A stretch of 64,000 nt of DNA from the NCBI GenBank assembly GCA_965247815.1, contig CBDFHW010000015.1, forward strand, positions 248,001 to 312,000, written 5' to 3'. A program made the translations under genes and the position numbers. This document shows, in pieces, positions 1 through 7,927 of this stretch. Within the stretch, counting starts at the first letter, position 1, and each line of letters opens with the position of its first letter. A model generated the notes under the pieces. The model did not search any database and was not told where the DNA came from. It worked only from the letters and a program-made list of their open reading frames with translations. Origin of the DNA: CBDAQA01 sp965247815. GTDB lineage: Bacteria; Planctomycetota; Phycisphaerae; Tepidisphaerales; Tepidisphaeraceae.

Positions 1-227
1 GGAATCAGCGCCAGTTCGTCGCCGTCCCGAAGCGTGATTGTTCTGGCCGTGTATTCACGATTGACCGCCGGGGCGACACCGGGCAGGAATTCGGCGATCG
101 CGGGGACCGACCGCGCGAGTTCCGCGATGGCCGATTCAACGGTGCCGTGATCGGGCAGGTTTAACGAAATCTCGGCAACGCCGGCGCGGTCCCGCAGAAT
201 GGCGAATAGTTTGACGTGGATCTGCAT
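1..227 (-). CDS. moaD: MoaD/ThiS-family sulfur carrier, C-terminus cut by window edge
   Basis: The minus strand reads from an ATG at 227 as MQIHVKLFAILRDRAG and stays open to the window edge for about 75 residues, ending in DGDELALIP. A beta-grasp fold with an LFAxLRDxAG start and a DGDELALIPP end is typical of MoaD, the small subunit of molybdopterin synthase, whose C-terminal Gly-Gly carries the thiocarboxylate used to make the molybdopterin dithiolene. The Gly-Gly itself lies outside the window. The gene begins 36 nt downstream of lpxI on the same strand, so the two may be cotranscribed. ThiS is the alternative, but the length and the ending favour MoaD. Confidence 0.8.
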   Translation of the reverse strand, partial: MQIHVKLFAILRDRAGVAEISLNLPDHGTVESAIAELARSVPAIAEFLPGVAPAVNREYTARTITLRDGDELALI

Positions 228-263
228 AGTGCAGACAGAGTCTATGCAGGAATCAGACCTATA

Positions 264-1103
264 TCACTTGCATTCGCCCGCATAACCAACGATCACAATT
301 CTGTGCTTGTCGGCCAGGTCCAGCACCTTCTGCTTTTCCAGCATGATCGTCTTGCCCGCTTCCAGCACCAGGCAGGATGCGCCGGCGGTGGCGAGCTTTT
401 CGATCGTCGTCGTGCCCACGCTGGGGACGTCGGCCCGCATGTCCTGGTCCTTGTTGGCGACCTTGATCAACGTCCACCCCCCGCTCTTACAAAGCTGCCC
501 CGCCCGGTCGATCATGACGTTGGTCCCCTCGAGCGCTTCGACCGCGATCACGTCCCGGTCGATCACGCCGATCGACTGACCGATGTCCATCCGGCTGATC
601 TGCTTGCAGATTTCCCAGCCGAAGCGAATGTCCCGCCATTGCGAGTCGCTGGGCTGGCGGTGGGTCATGACGCCTTCTTCGGCGAGTTGGTCCGTGCAGT
701 AGGAAGTCGAATCGATCAAGTTAATTCCCGAAGTCTTCAATTCGTCGATGATCGCATGAAGGACGGCGTTGGGCCGCTTGTCGTTACGCAATTTTGTGAA
801 CCACAACTTGGCGGTCCGCAGGTCGGGAATATACCGCAGCATGACAAAAGGCGTGTACATCGCCGCCTTCTGGACCCGCCCCACCATGATCGCCTCGGTA
901 CACCCGGCGGCCCGCAGCGGCCGAATCCAACTGCCCAGCCGCGAAACGCCCGCCCAGCTGAACTGATCGCATTCGGTCTTCAACTCCGGCGACGCATTCC
1001 CCGAAAGCCCGACGCAAATCACCTTACGCCCCGCCGCTTTCGCCCCGCGGGCGACCAGCAGTGGAAATACACCTTCACCCGCGATCAAACCAAGTGGCAC
1101 CAT
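264..1103 (-). CDS. lpxI: UDP-2,3-diacylglucosamine pyrophosphatase LpxI
   Basis: This 279-residue protein matches the LpxI (former DUF1009) family in length and layout: an N-terminal GLIAGEGVFPLLVARGAKAAG segment, a central part containing VGRVQKAAM, and a C-terminal domain with SIGVIDRDVIAVEALEGTN and VGTTTIEKLATAG. LpxI hydrolyses UDP-2,3-diacylglucosamine to lipid X and UMP in lipid A synthesis and replaces LpxH in many bacteria. The start is the ATG at 1103; no clear Shine-Dalgarno site is visible. Together with lpxD, bamA and skp elsewhere in the window it supports a lipid A-type outer membrane. Confidence 0.9.
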   Translation of the reverse strand: MVPLGLIAGEGVFPLLVARGAKAAGRKVICVGLSGNASPELKTECDQFSWAGVSRLGSWIRPLRAAGCTEAIMVGRVQKAAMYTPFVMLRYIPDLRTAKLWFTKLRNDKRPNAVLHAIIDELKTSGINLIDSTSYCTDQLAEEGVMTHRQPSDSQWRDIRFGWEICKQISRMDIGQSIGVIDRDVIAVEALEGTNVMIDRAGQLCKSGGWTLIKVANKDQDMRADVPSVGTTTIEKLATAGASCLVLEAGKTIMLEKQKVLDLADKHRIVIVGYAGECK

Positions 1104-1339
1104 CTGGCGTAGATGATAATTGATCCTGCCGATTCGTCACGTGCGAAGAGTTCAAATGACAGAGACGTTTTTTACCCCTGCGTGCGAATCAGTACCGTCG
1201 ACGCCCCGGTCGAACGCGCGGGCGATTGTTTTGATTGACTTAGCGTCTTCCTCTGTTAGATAGGTTGGGCAGTCACCGACCCGTGAATCCTCGGACAATT
1301 GCCTTTATTTTCACCCCGCGCTGAATCGAGAACATTCTG

Positions 1340-4327
1340 TTGCTTACCAAACGGCCCGCGAAAAAATCAGCCCTTGTCCGCCCCGCCCGGCTCGAGACCG
1401 AACTCCTCGAAGCGCGCGTGTTCCTGTCGGTCTCACAGGACGCCAACGGCTGGACCGTCGTGACCCCCAGCAGCGACACGCGGACGATCTTCGTCAGCTC
1501 GTCGACCGGCAGCGACCTGAACAGCGGGCTGTCGGCACTTAGTCCGGTCAAAACCCTGACAAAAGCGCAGTCGCTGGTCCACACCGGCGAGCCCGATTGG
1601 CTGCTGCTCAAGGCAGGCGACGTCTTTAACGGATCGTTCCTGAACTGGTCCGCCTCGGGACGCAGCGCCCAGGAACCTGTCCTCATCGGTTCGTACGGCA
1701 CAGGGGCCCGCCCGCAGGTGAATAGCGGGACCGCCAGCGCGGGGTTCAACGTCGTCGCCAACGCCGCGGTCAGCGTGAACTACGTCGACCTGATCGGCGT
1801 TCAGTTCTACGAACAAAATCGCGACCCGGCTTCGCCGACGTTCAACACTTCGTCGGCCGGCGGGACCACCGGGTTTCAGTGGTACGCCCCCGGTGGCAAC
1901 GTCCTGGTCGAGAACTGCTCGTTCCGGTTCTACCGCAACAATCTGGACATCGAATCGGTCAACGGGATTACGTCCAACTTCGTCATCCGCCGGTCGCTGT
2001 CTGCCGACTCGTGGTCGACCACCTCGCATTCGCAGGGCATGTACTGTTACAGCCTGAGCAACATCTCGGTGCTGCAGTGCGTCTTCGACCACAACGGCTG
2101 GAACACACAAATCCCCGGAGCCGTGGACGCAGGGTACAACCACAACATGTATTTCGCGTCGACCTGTTCCGGGGTCGACGTCGAAAGCTGCGTGATCGCC
2201 GAGGCGTCTTATTCCGGCATCATGGCCCGCGCCGGGGGGACCATTAACAACAACCTGTTCGTGAACAACGCCGTCGCGGTGTCGTTCGGCAACGCCAACG
2301 GCGCAGACAGCACCGTCGGTGGCGTCACCGGATCACTCATCGGTAACGCCATCGTCGGCGACAAATCGTCCAACGGCACCGCGTTCGGTGAAGGCTTCGA
2401 GATCGGAAACACCAAGCCCGGCGCGGGGCTTCTAGTTGCAAATAACATTTTCACCCAGGACACGCAATTCGCCAAAGCCGCCATCCAGCTGACAATGGCA
2501 ACTGCCACCTATAACCCGCAATATGCCGTCGGTGAAAACGACGTGACGGTGCAGAACAACATCGTCAACGGCTGGTACCAGGGCATCACCACCAGCGGGC
2601 AGTTCGTCGGCGGCGGCACCGGGCTTTACGCGCTGAACAACCTGAAGGTGCAGAACAACGATTTTCTGAACAGCACCAACCGACTGGTGAAGCACGACAA
2701 CGCGTATCTGCCGTCGGTCGAGAACTGGGCGGGAAATCGATACTACGACCCGGCGCTGTCGCAGTCGGCGTGGTTCCTTCAGGAAAGCAACAACGTCTCG
2801 GTCGGCCAATGGCTGACGCAGGTCGACCAGACCGGAAAAGTCCTGCCGTCCCTCCCGTACGCGGACCCCAACCGGTCGGTGGCGACCTACGACGCGACAC
2901 TGGGCGGGCCGGGCACCTGGCAGGATTTTCTCGTCCAGGCGCGGTCGATGTCGTACACGAACTACCAACCGCAATACATGGCACAGGCGGTGATCGATTA
3001 CGTCAATCGCGGGTTCACGGTGGACACGACCGCCCCGGTCGCAACGGCGACGACCTCGAACCTGAACGCCGGGGCAATCGGCTCGACCACGTATACGTTC
3101 GCAGTCCGGTTCACCGACGATTTCTTCCTCAACGCAACATCGCTCGGCTCCAACGATCTGCTGGTGACCGGCCCGAACGGGTTCAGCGCCCCCGCGACGC
3201 TGCTGACCGCTGCCGCGCCCACGACCGGCATCGGGGGTTACCAGACCACCATCGCGACGTACCAGATCGCCGCGCCCGGCGGCGAGTGGGCGGCGGGTCA
3301 GGACGGCACTTACTCCATCACGCTGTTGCCCAACCAGGTCTTTGACAAAACGGCCAACGCGGCTGCGGACGGAGTCGTCGGCACCTTCGCGGCCGACTTC
3401 ACACCACCCACCGCAACCGCCCAGGCGCCGGACCTGACCGACACCACAGCAACTCCCGGGAGCTACCAATTCTCGGTGACCTACTCCGACGCCTCGGGCA
3501 TCGACGCGTCGAGCCTGAACAGCAATGAACTGCTCGTGACAAGCCCGGCCGGTTACAGCAGCTACGCAACGCTCGTCGGCACCACCGCCGGCACCGCGGC
3601 CAACGGGCAACCGAGCCTCGTCGCGACCTACACCATCCCCGCGCCAAACGGCGTCTGGACCTCCGACGCCAATGGCGCATACACCATCTCCCTGGCAGCC
3701 GGGGCGATCAATGACCGCCTCGGGAACTCCGTCGCGTACGGACCGATAGCCACCTTCAACGTCAATCTCCCCGGCGGAGTTTCGACCTCACCCGGGACGG
3801 CTTCAATCACCGGCACCGTCTTCAACGACGCCAACGCCAACGGCATCTTCGACGCGCGCGAAACACCCCTTATCGGCGTAACCGTCTTCCTGGACGTCGC
3901 CGGCACCGGCGTTTTCGCGACCGGCGACCCCACCACCGTCACCGACGCGACGGGCGCTTACTCGTTCACCGGCCTCACGCCCGGCCGGTACACCGTCGTC
4001 GAGCAACCTCCGACCGGATATCAGATCGCCGGGCCTGCCGTCGTAACATTGACCGACGGCCAAGCGCTGACCTCAATCAACTTCGCCGATCAGGTGGGCA
4101 GCACCAGCACGAGCGGTACCGGATCGACTGGCGGCACTGGCACAGGCGGCACCAGCACCGGGGGCGCCGGCAACACAGGAACAGGCACGACAGGCACAGG
4201 CTCCACGGGCAAGGGCACCGACGGCGGACGCCCGACGAGGACCACCGGCTCGGGCGGCAAAAAGGCCGGCGGAAAACTGCCGATCAAATTCATCCTTCGC
4301 ACGATCGAATCGCTGCTGCGTCGATAA
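1340..4327 (+). CDS. Secreted beta-helix protein with SdrD-like domain and planctomycete N-terminal motif
   Basis: This 995-residue protein starts at a TTG (1340-1342); no ATG lies nearby. The N-terminus is Lys/Arg-rich and contains LETELLEARVFLS, a variant of the LE-x-LE-x-R-x-L(M/L)S motif on exported planctomycete proteins. Residues about 35-560 look like a right-handed beta-helix (IFVSSSTGSDLNSGLS, many Asn-rich turns, NNLFVNNAVAVSF). Two related modules of about 105 residues follow (DTTAPVATATTS and DFTPPTATAQAP starts). At about 820-910 lies an SdrD B-like domain (GTVFNDANANGIFDARETP). A Gly/Ser/Thr linker then leads to GGKKAGGKLPIKF and a basic end. It is probably a surface or matrix protein, perhaps polysaccharide-binding; no catalytic residues can be assigned. 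Confidence 0.75.
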   Translation: MLTKRPAKKSALVRPARLETELLEARVFLSVSQDANGWTVVTPSSDTRTIFVSSSTGSDLNSGLSALSPVKTLTKAQSLVHTGEPDWLLLKAGDVFNGSFLNWSASGRSAQEPVLIGSYGTGARPQVNSGTASAGFNVVANAAVSVNYVDLIGVQFYEQNRDPASPTFNTSSAGGTTGFQWYAPGGNVLVENCSFRFYRNNLDIESVNGITSNFVIRRSLSADSWSTTSHSQGMYCYSLSNISVLQCVFDHNGWNTQIPGAVDAGYNHNMYFASTCSGVDVESCVIAEASYSGIMARAGGTINNNLFVNNAVAVSFGNANGADSTVGGVTGSLIGNAIVGDKSSNGTAFGEGFEIGNTKPGAGLLVANNIFTQDTQFAKAAIQLTMATATYNPQYAVGENDVTVQNNIVNGWYQGITTSGQFVGGGTGLYALNNLKVQNNDFLNSTNRLVKHDNAYLPSVENWAGNRYYDPALSQSAWFLQESNNVSVGQWLTQVDQTGKVLPSLPYADPNRSVATYDATLGGPGTWQDFLVQARSMSYTNYQPQYMAQAVIDYVNRGFTVDTTAPVATATTSNLNAGAIGSTTYTFAVRFTDDFFLNATSLGSNDLLVTGPNGFSAPATLLTAAAPTTGIGGYQTTIATYQIAAPGGEWAAGQDGTYSITLLPNQVFDKTANAAADGVVGTFAADFTPPTATAQAPDLTDTTATPGSYQFSVTYSDASGIDASSLNSNELLVTSPAGYSSYATLVGTTAGTAANGQPSLVATYTIPAPNGVWTSDANGAYTISLAAGAINDRLGNSVAYGPIATFNVNLPGGVSTSPGTASITGTVFNDANANGIFDARETPLIGVTVFLDVAGTGVFATGDPTTVTDATGAYSFTGLTPGRYTVVEQPPTGYQIAGPAVVTLTDGQALTSINFADQVGSTSTSGTGSTGGTGTGGTSTGGAGNTGTGTTGTGSTGKGTDGGRPTRTTGSGGKKAGGKLPIKFILRTIESLLRR

Positions 4328-4471
4328 TCCCGGCGGCAATCGCCGCAGCCCTCACGGCCTTTTGCCGGAAATTCAAAGGGCAGAGCGATGACTCCGATTG
4401 CAGTTTCACGGCCGTTCGCTTCTGCCATCTTGAATCCCCGTACGGGATGCCCCGCTTGGGCTTGTCAAAGA

Positions 4472-4513
4472 CTCCCGACCCCGTTGCATTTCCTCCCGAC
4501 CCCGTTGAATTTC
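4472..4513. repeat. Two tandem copies of a 21-bp repeat
   Basis: The unit starting CTCCCGACCCCGTTG is repeated head to tail at 4472-4492 and 4493-4513 with one base difference (gcattt versus gaattt). It lies in the gap downstream of the beta-helix gene and beyond the 3' end of the HEPN gene. No function is visible. Confidence 0.8.
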
Positions 4514-4552
4514 CCCAGCGCAATCATTAATTCGCGGCCCCTTTGGTTCCCT

Positions 4553-5143
4553 TCAAAGAAGTGTTTGAACAATCTCACATACTCGGTCTATTCGGTCAAT
4601 GGCGTTATCAACTATCGCCTCGCTTATGGGCCAGCGCCCACCATAGACAGGGTCAGTGTCTGCCTCATGTGCAATTTTGTTGCGCCTCTGTACGATCAAA
4701 GAAATCGATTCTTTCACATCCGCCGCCGGCTCTGCCAATACGGTGGCAACTGCGTTCCACAATTCAATCGCTGAGACCAGCCGCACCGCATCGGCGATCT
4801 TTTTAGGGTCTTGAAAAGTCTGGAAGCTGTGCAGTCGTCTGATCTCAGCATCAAGCGCGCCCGCGTTGCCACTAGCCAATTGAACCGCACAGTCAAGTGA
4901 TACTGTGAATCGTTGGTAACCATCGGTTGACGGGCGGGCACCAGCGTAGATTTCGACCATTCCGATGCGCGCTACTGCATGTATGTAGGTATCCATTGCG
5001 CTGACGGCCATTACGATCTGCGCGCGCAAGATGTCGCTAAGGTCCAACACCCCCGTTGTCAGTCCCCTTACTGCGATGTAAATACCTCGGAGGTTTCTAA
5101 CGTGACGGATGTTTTCGCGGAATTGAATGATCGCGTTGTTCAT
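4553..5143 (-). CDS. HEPN-domain protein, RiboL-PSP-like putative RNase
   Basis: This 196-residue, largely helical protein has the HEPN signature RNKIAH near its C-terminus (R154-x4-H159), preceded by a helix (VKESISLIVQRR). The N-terminal part (FRENIRHVRNLRG, then ILRAQIVMAVSAMDTYIH) resembles RiboL-PSP-type HEPN proteins. In that superfamily the R-x4-6-H motif forms the metal-independent RNase site, and members are common in toxin-antitoxin and defence loci. Its ATG overlaps the stop codon of the upstream ParA-like frame as ATGA, so translation is probably coupled. It could be the effector of a two-gene system with the ATPase. That role is inferred from domain type and context, not shown. 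Confidence 0.7.
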   Translation of the reverse strand: MNNAIIQFRENIRHVRNLRGIYIAVRGLTTGVLDLSDILRAQIVMAVSAMDTYIHAVARIGMVEIYAGARPSTDGYQRFTVSLDCAVQLASGNAGALDAEIRRLHSFQTFQDPKKIADAVRLVSAIELWNAVATVLAEPAADVKESISLIVQRRNKIAHEADTDPVYGGRWPISEAIVDNAIDRIDRVCEIVQTLL

Positions 5144-5748
5144 GCGGTCAGCGAGATGACGCGATCAGCTGCGGCGTCATAGAGATCACGAAATTTGTGC
5201 ATAGACGTTTTCGTTCTTTCCAAGACGATTCCAGTCTGAGCGAGTTGCTTATCGTTCAGTTTGAACACCGGGACTTGATGTTTCTGTGATTGCGCGATGA
5301 GACCGTTAAAATCAGCCATTTGTAAAAGGCAGTATGCAGCTCCCATATTAGCAGACTCGTACCTCGCCTGCGGTAACATAAGGCCGGCTGATTTCAGCGA
5401 TGGAGCAAGCTTATTTTTCACGCCAGATTCGATCTGAGTGATCCATCCTTGGAACGCCGCAGCAGGGTCTCCGCCACCGCGCGGCCGATACTTCTGAACG
5501 ACAGTACCGAGAAACTTCGGCTTTATCTTAGGGAATGGGTAGCTCGCACCTGTTAGAACAGGTAGCGACGCAGCCTTCTCGGCCCATGCTGTCCATTTGG
5601 GTAAAACAGACGAAAGTGAGTCAATTGCCATCACCGAAAAATAATCCGGATTCATCGGAACAAGAAAGAAATCGCTCGTTGCGAGTATGTTTTGATTAAT
5701 TGGACCAAGACTAGGGCTCATGTCCACAATAACAAACTCCGCCTGCTA
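5140..5748 (-). pseudogene. ParA-like ATPase, distal part after in-frame amber codon
   Basis: This is the continuation, in the same reading frame, of the ParA-like gene that starts at 6183. Just after the TAG at 5748-5746 the frame reads QAEFVIVDMSPSLGPINQN, which is the Walker B strand and following loop of a ParA/MinD ATPase, then DFFLVPMNPDYFSVMAID. If translated alone, the first usable ATG (5727) lies inside the Walker B motif, so the piece could not be an ATPase by itself. It ends with TGA overlapping the HEPN start. Merged, the two parts give about 347 codons, a normal ParA length. A single CAG-to-TAG change would explain the break; stop-codon readthrough is the alternative. Confidence 0.75.
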
Positions 5749-6183
5749 TTTGTCCGCTGTTTTGTTTAGAAGCACGCTCAAGGCACCAGGCAAATTCTGT
5801 AAGGTCGGCAAAGACCCAGATAGTTCTTGCGCGATTCCAAGGGTCACCTCGTACTCTGCAAGGCCAATGTGCCCCGGTAGCAAAAACATATTGGGCTGGC
5901 CGGTGACTTGCACACAGTCGCATGCCGTGATGGGTACCGGTCTCGACTCGAAAGCCGGCGCCAACCCATCTTTGATGTTGTTGTTCGCGGGCAATTTGTA
6001 GAGTTTCTCCAAATCTCCTGCACCCTTGAAACCCAAGACCATCCCGGTCAAATTGCATTGTGGATCACAGTCAACGAGTATAACGCGTTTCTTTTTTGAT
6101 GCGATCATCCAGCCCAAGTTGAATGCAGTAGTGGTTTTGCTGACTCCTCCCTTATGATTAAACAAACAAATTCGCTTCGCCAT
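5746..6183 (-). CDS. ParA-like ATPase, proximal part ending at an amber codon
   Basis: The 145-residue N-terminal piece carries the deviant Walker A motif KGGVSKTTT (residues 11-19, both signature lysines present) and the A' strand RVILVDCDPQCNLT. It stops at TAG before the Walker B strand, which follows in the same frame seven codons later. ParA-type ATPases dimerise on ATP and position DNA or protein cargo; stand-alone versions also occur in accessory two-gene loci. The partner downstream is a HEPN protein rather than ParB, and no parS-like repeats were seen, so plasmid or chromosome partition is not the favoured role. As sequenced the protein is probably inactive. Confidence 0.75.
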   Translation of the reverse strand: MAKRICLFNHKGGVSKTTTAFNLGWMIASKKKRVILVDCDPQCNLTGMVLGFKGAGDLEKLYKLPANNNIKDGLAPAFESRPVPITACDCVQVTGQPNMFLLPGHIGLAEYEVTLGIAQELSGSLPTLQNLPGALSVLLNKTADK

Positions 6184-6261
6184 CTTTCATTCCTTTCCTA
6201 CGCCTAACCTAATTATTCGCAAAGCCCAAGCACAGGCTATGTGGGGTTTTGTATGCGCCCA

Positions 6262-6343
6262 CGATTTGCCACTTGCCCGCGAACCGTCGCAATTTCGTCG
6301 AAATCCATCGCCGGTGCAACCCGGCTATCGCATTGGCAGCCAT
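6262..6343 (-). pseudogene. C-terminal remnant of a REP-associated tyrosine transposase
   Basis: About 27 codons on the minus strand resemble the C-terminal end of the intact transposase next door (CQCD, then VAPAMDFDEIA in place of VASEMNFDDIA). The similarity begins exactly at the REP palindrome ending at 6344 and runs away from it, so everything upstream of the C-terminus is gone. It is one of three RAYT copies in different stages of decay within 1.7 kb. Confidence 0.65.
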
Positions 6344-6367
6344 GTAGGGTGGGCGTACCCGCCCACC
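6344..6367 (+). repeat. REP palindrome copy a
   Basis: A 24-bp element beginning GTAGGGTGGGCGTAC and ending GCCCACC, with GGTGGGCG/CGCCCACC half-sites able to form a hairpin. It ends 5 nt from the stop codon of the intact RAYT transposase and is the exact reverse complement of copy b on the other side of that gene. Confidence 0.85.
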
Positions 6368-6372
6368 GTTTG

Positions 6373-6948
6373 TCATTCGCCAGCCGACTTCGCGATGTCG
6401 TCGAAATTCATTTCCGAAGCAACCCGGCCATCGCATTGGCAGCACCAATCTGGCTCGTACCGGCGCTGGTTGACGAACTGATGGAATGTGCTGTGTGGCC
6501 AGGCGTGCGGGCAATCGACGTATCCATGCTTGACGGCGTTGTAATGAATGTAATCCAAATGTCGGTTACGGTCGGTTTCATCGCGGATGGTGTGCTCCCA
6601 GAAACGCCGCTGCCAGATGCCGCGCGACCGCTGGCGATACCGCGAGCGGGAACGCGATTGCTCGCTGCCACCGGCGGCGAGGAACGATCGCGTGAAGGTG
6701 GATTTGATGGAGGTGATTCGGCGGGAGAAATCGGCGTCGCCATCGGGCAGCGTGATCAGCAGATGCAGATGATCGTGCAGAAGCACGATCGCATGCAGCA
6801 CGAACGGGTGCACTTGGCGGCAATGCTCGATGGCTCGGCGAAGCAGTGTGCGGACGGAATCGCTGTTGAAGATCTTGACCCGCCGCTCTGTGACGAGGGT
6901 GAGGAAGAAAGTGCCACCGGGCTGCATCGCCCGCCGATAGTTGGGCAT
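6373..6948 (-). CDS. REP-associated tyrosine transposase (RAYT), Y1/HUH family
   Basis: This 191-residue protein is a Y1_Tnp/IS200-like single-strand transposase of the RAYT type. It starts PNYRRAMQPGGTFFLTLVT. The metal-binding HUH motif appears as HDHLHLLI, the catalytic tyrosine region as DYIHYNAVKHGYV, and the RAYT-typical arrangement RFWEHTIRDETDRNRHLDY is present. RAYTs cut and join single-stranded REP hairpins and are usually single-copy domesticated genes that spread REP elements. Here exact inverted REPs flank the gene (copies a and b), so the substrate hairpins are in place. Two broken relatives lie nearby. The gene appears intact. Confidence 0.9.
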   Translation of the reverse strand: MPNYRRAMQPGGTFFLTLVTERRVKIFNSDSVRTLLRRAIEHCRQVHPFVLHAIVLLHDHLHLLITLPDGDADFSRRITSIKSTFTRSFLAAGGSEQSRSRSRYRQRSRGIWQRRFWEHTIRDETDRNRHLDYIHYNAVKHGYVDCPHAWPHSTFHQFVNQRRYEPDWCCQCDGRVASEMNFDDIAKSAGE

Positions 6949-6989
6949 GGGATTATTTTAGATCAGCGGGTTTTGGCGTGCAACAGAGC

Positions 6990-7013
6990 GGTGGGCGGGT
7001 ACGCCCACCCTAC
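6990..7013 (-). repeat. REP palindrome copy b
   Basis: A 24-bp element beginning GGTGGGCGGGTACGCC, exactly the reverse complement of copy a. It lies 41 nt upstream of the RAYT start codon, so the gene sits between two inverted REPs. Confidence 0.85.
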
Positions 7014-7067
7014 TTACTTTTCAGATTCTACCGACGACGACGCGACGCGGCAAGGTAATTCAGTGAC

Positions 7068-7095
7068 GTAGGATGGGCGTACTCGCCCACCATCC
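7068..7095 (+). repeat. REP palindrome copy c (variant)
   Basis: A 28-bp element beginning GTAGGATGGGCGTACTCGCC. It differs from copies a and e at a few bases and is followed by CATCC, which extends the hairpin by pairing with GGATG on the left. Confidence 0.8.
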
Positions 7096-7118
7096 CATTC
7101 GTTCGCGCCCAGTGCGGC

Positions 7119-7142
7119 GGTGGGCGAGTACGCCCACCCTAC
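7119..7142 (-). repeat. REP palindrome copy d
   Basis: A 24-bp element beginning GGTGGGCGAGTACGCCC, inverted relative to copy c and 23 nt from it. The c/d pair looks like the paired inverted REPs described as BIMEs. Confidence 0.8.
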
Positions 7143-7277
7143 AAGGCTGACGCCCGTCCTACGAAGCTGGCAAGCGATGAGGGGTAATGAAGCATGTGGT
7201 TGCCAAAGGCAATCAGTTGAAGCGGCGCGACTCACTGGCAACGAACACTTCCCGGTTATTCAAATCTTTTCATTATT

Positions 7278-7631
7278 TTACCAAGGACCGCGGTTACTAC
7301 CTTGTTTGCGGCTATGGCCTGTGTTGGCGATAAATACGCTTCTTTTTAACGCGGATGGTTCTGGCCCACCACCTTGAATTGGAATTGGAGGCAAAAGCTT
7401 GATTTTCTTTGCCTTAAGAGCTTTTTCGCGAGAACGAGCTAATCTGGAAAGGCGTTTCTGGTTCTGACAGGCCGCGGTAAACAGTTCCATCGACTTCGCT
7501 GTTATAAAACGCTCCTTCTTCCAGACGAAAACGTTGATTTCGCAATGCACGATCGCCGCAGATGCATCGAACTCTGACACCTTCGCCATGTGACATGCTT
7601 GCTTAATATTGATCAGCGTGTACAGGATCAT
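7278..7631 (-). CDS. Small basic hypothetical protein inside the REP nest
   Basis: The frame from the ATG at 7631 gives 117 residues (MILYTLINIKQACHMAKVSE start). That start is supported by GGAGAG about five bases upstream; a longer upstream reading would translate a REP element and is unlikely. The C-terminal half is Lys/Arg-rich (RSREKALKAKKIKLL) and then Gly/Pro-rich. No domain is recognised and no signal peptide is visible. It is more AT-rich than the core genes and lies between REP copies d and e, so it was probably acquired. It could be a real small protein or an eroded reading frame. Confidence 0.4.
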   Translation of the reverse strand: MILYTLINIKQACHMAKVSEFDASAAIVHCEINVFVWKKERFITAKSMELFTAACQNQKRLSRLARSREKALKAKKIKLLPPIPIQGGGPEPSALKRSVFIANTGHSRKQGSNRGPW

Positions 7632-7665
7632 ACTATCTCTCCGAATGGATAAGCCGGGTAGCCGG

Positions 7666-7689
7666 GTAGGGTGGGCGTACCCGCCCACC
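7666..7689 (+). repeat. REP palindrome copy e
   Basis: A 24-bp element identical to copy a. Like copy a it ends 5 nt from the stop codon of a RAYT reading frame, here the truncated copy at 7695-7927. Confidence 0.85.
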
Positions 7690-7694
7690 ATTTC

Positions 7695-7927
7695 TCATTC
7701 GCCCGCCGACTTCGCGATATCGTCGAAATTCATCGCTGGTGCAACCCGGTGATCGCACTGGCAGCACCAATCGTGCTCGTATCTATGCTGGCTAACGAAC
7801 TGATGGAATGTGCTGTGCCGCCAGGCGTGCGGGCAATCGACGTATCCATGTTTGACAGCATTGTAATGAATGTAATCCAGATGGCGATTACGGTCGGTTT
7901 CATCGCGGACGGTGTGTTCCCAGAAAG
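7695..7927 (-). pseudogene. Truncated RAYT transposase, C-terminal 77 residues
   Basis: From FWEHTVRDETDRNRHLDY to the stop this frame is nearly identical to the intact transposase at 6373-6948. It includes the catalytic tyrosine region but not the HUH motif. Homology stops abruptly at about 7927, where a short repeated AGCTGAAAAGGT sequence begins, so the N-terminal half is missing. The distance from the stop codon to the REP is the same 5 nt as in the intact copy. An 88-residue reading with an ATG at 7961 is possible but would not be a functional transposase. Confidence 0.85.

Noticed and set aside
5140..6183. Reading the ParA-like gene as a replication or partition locus of an integrated plasmid
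   Set aside because: No ParB, no replication protein and no iterons or parS-like sites were found around it.
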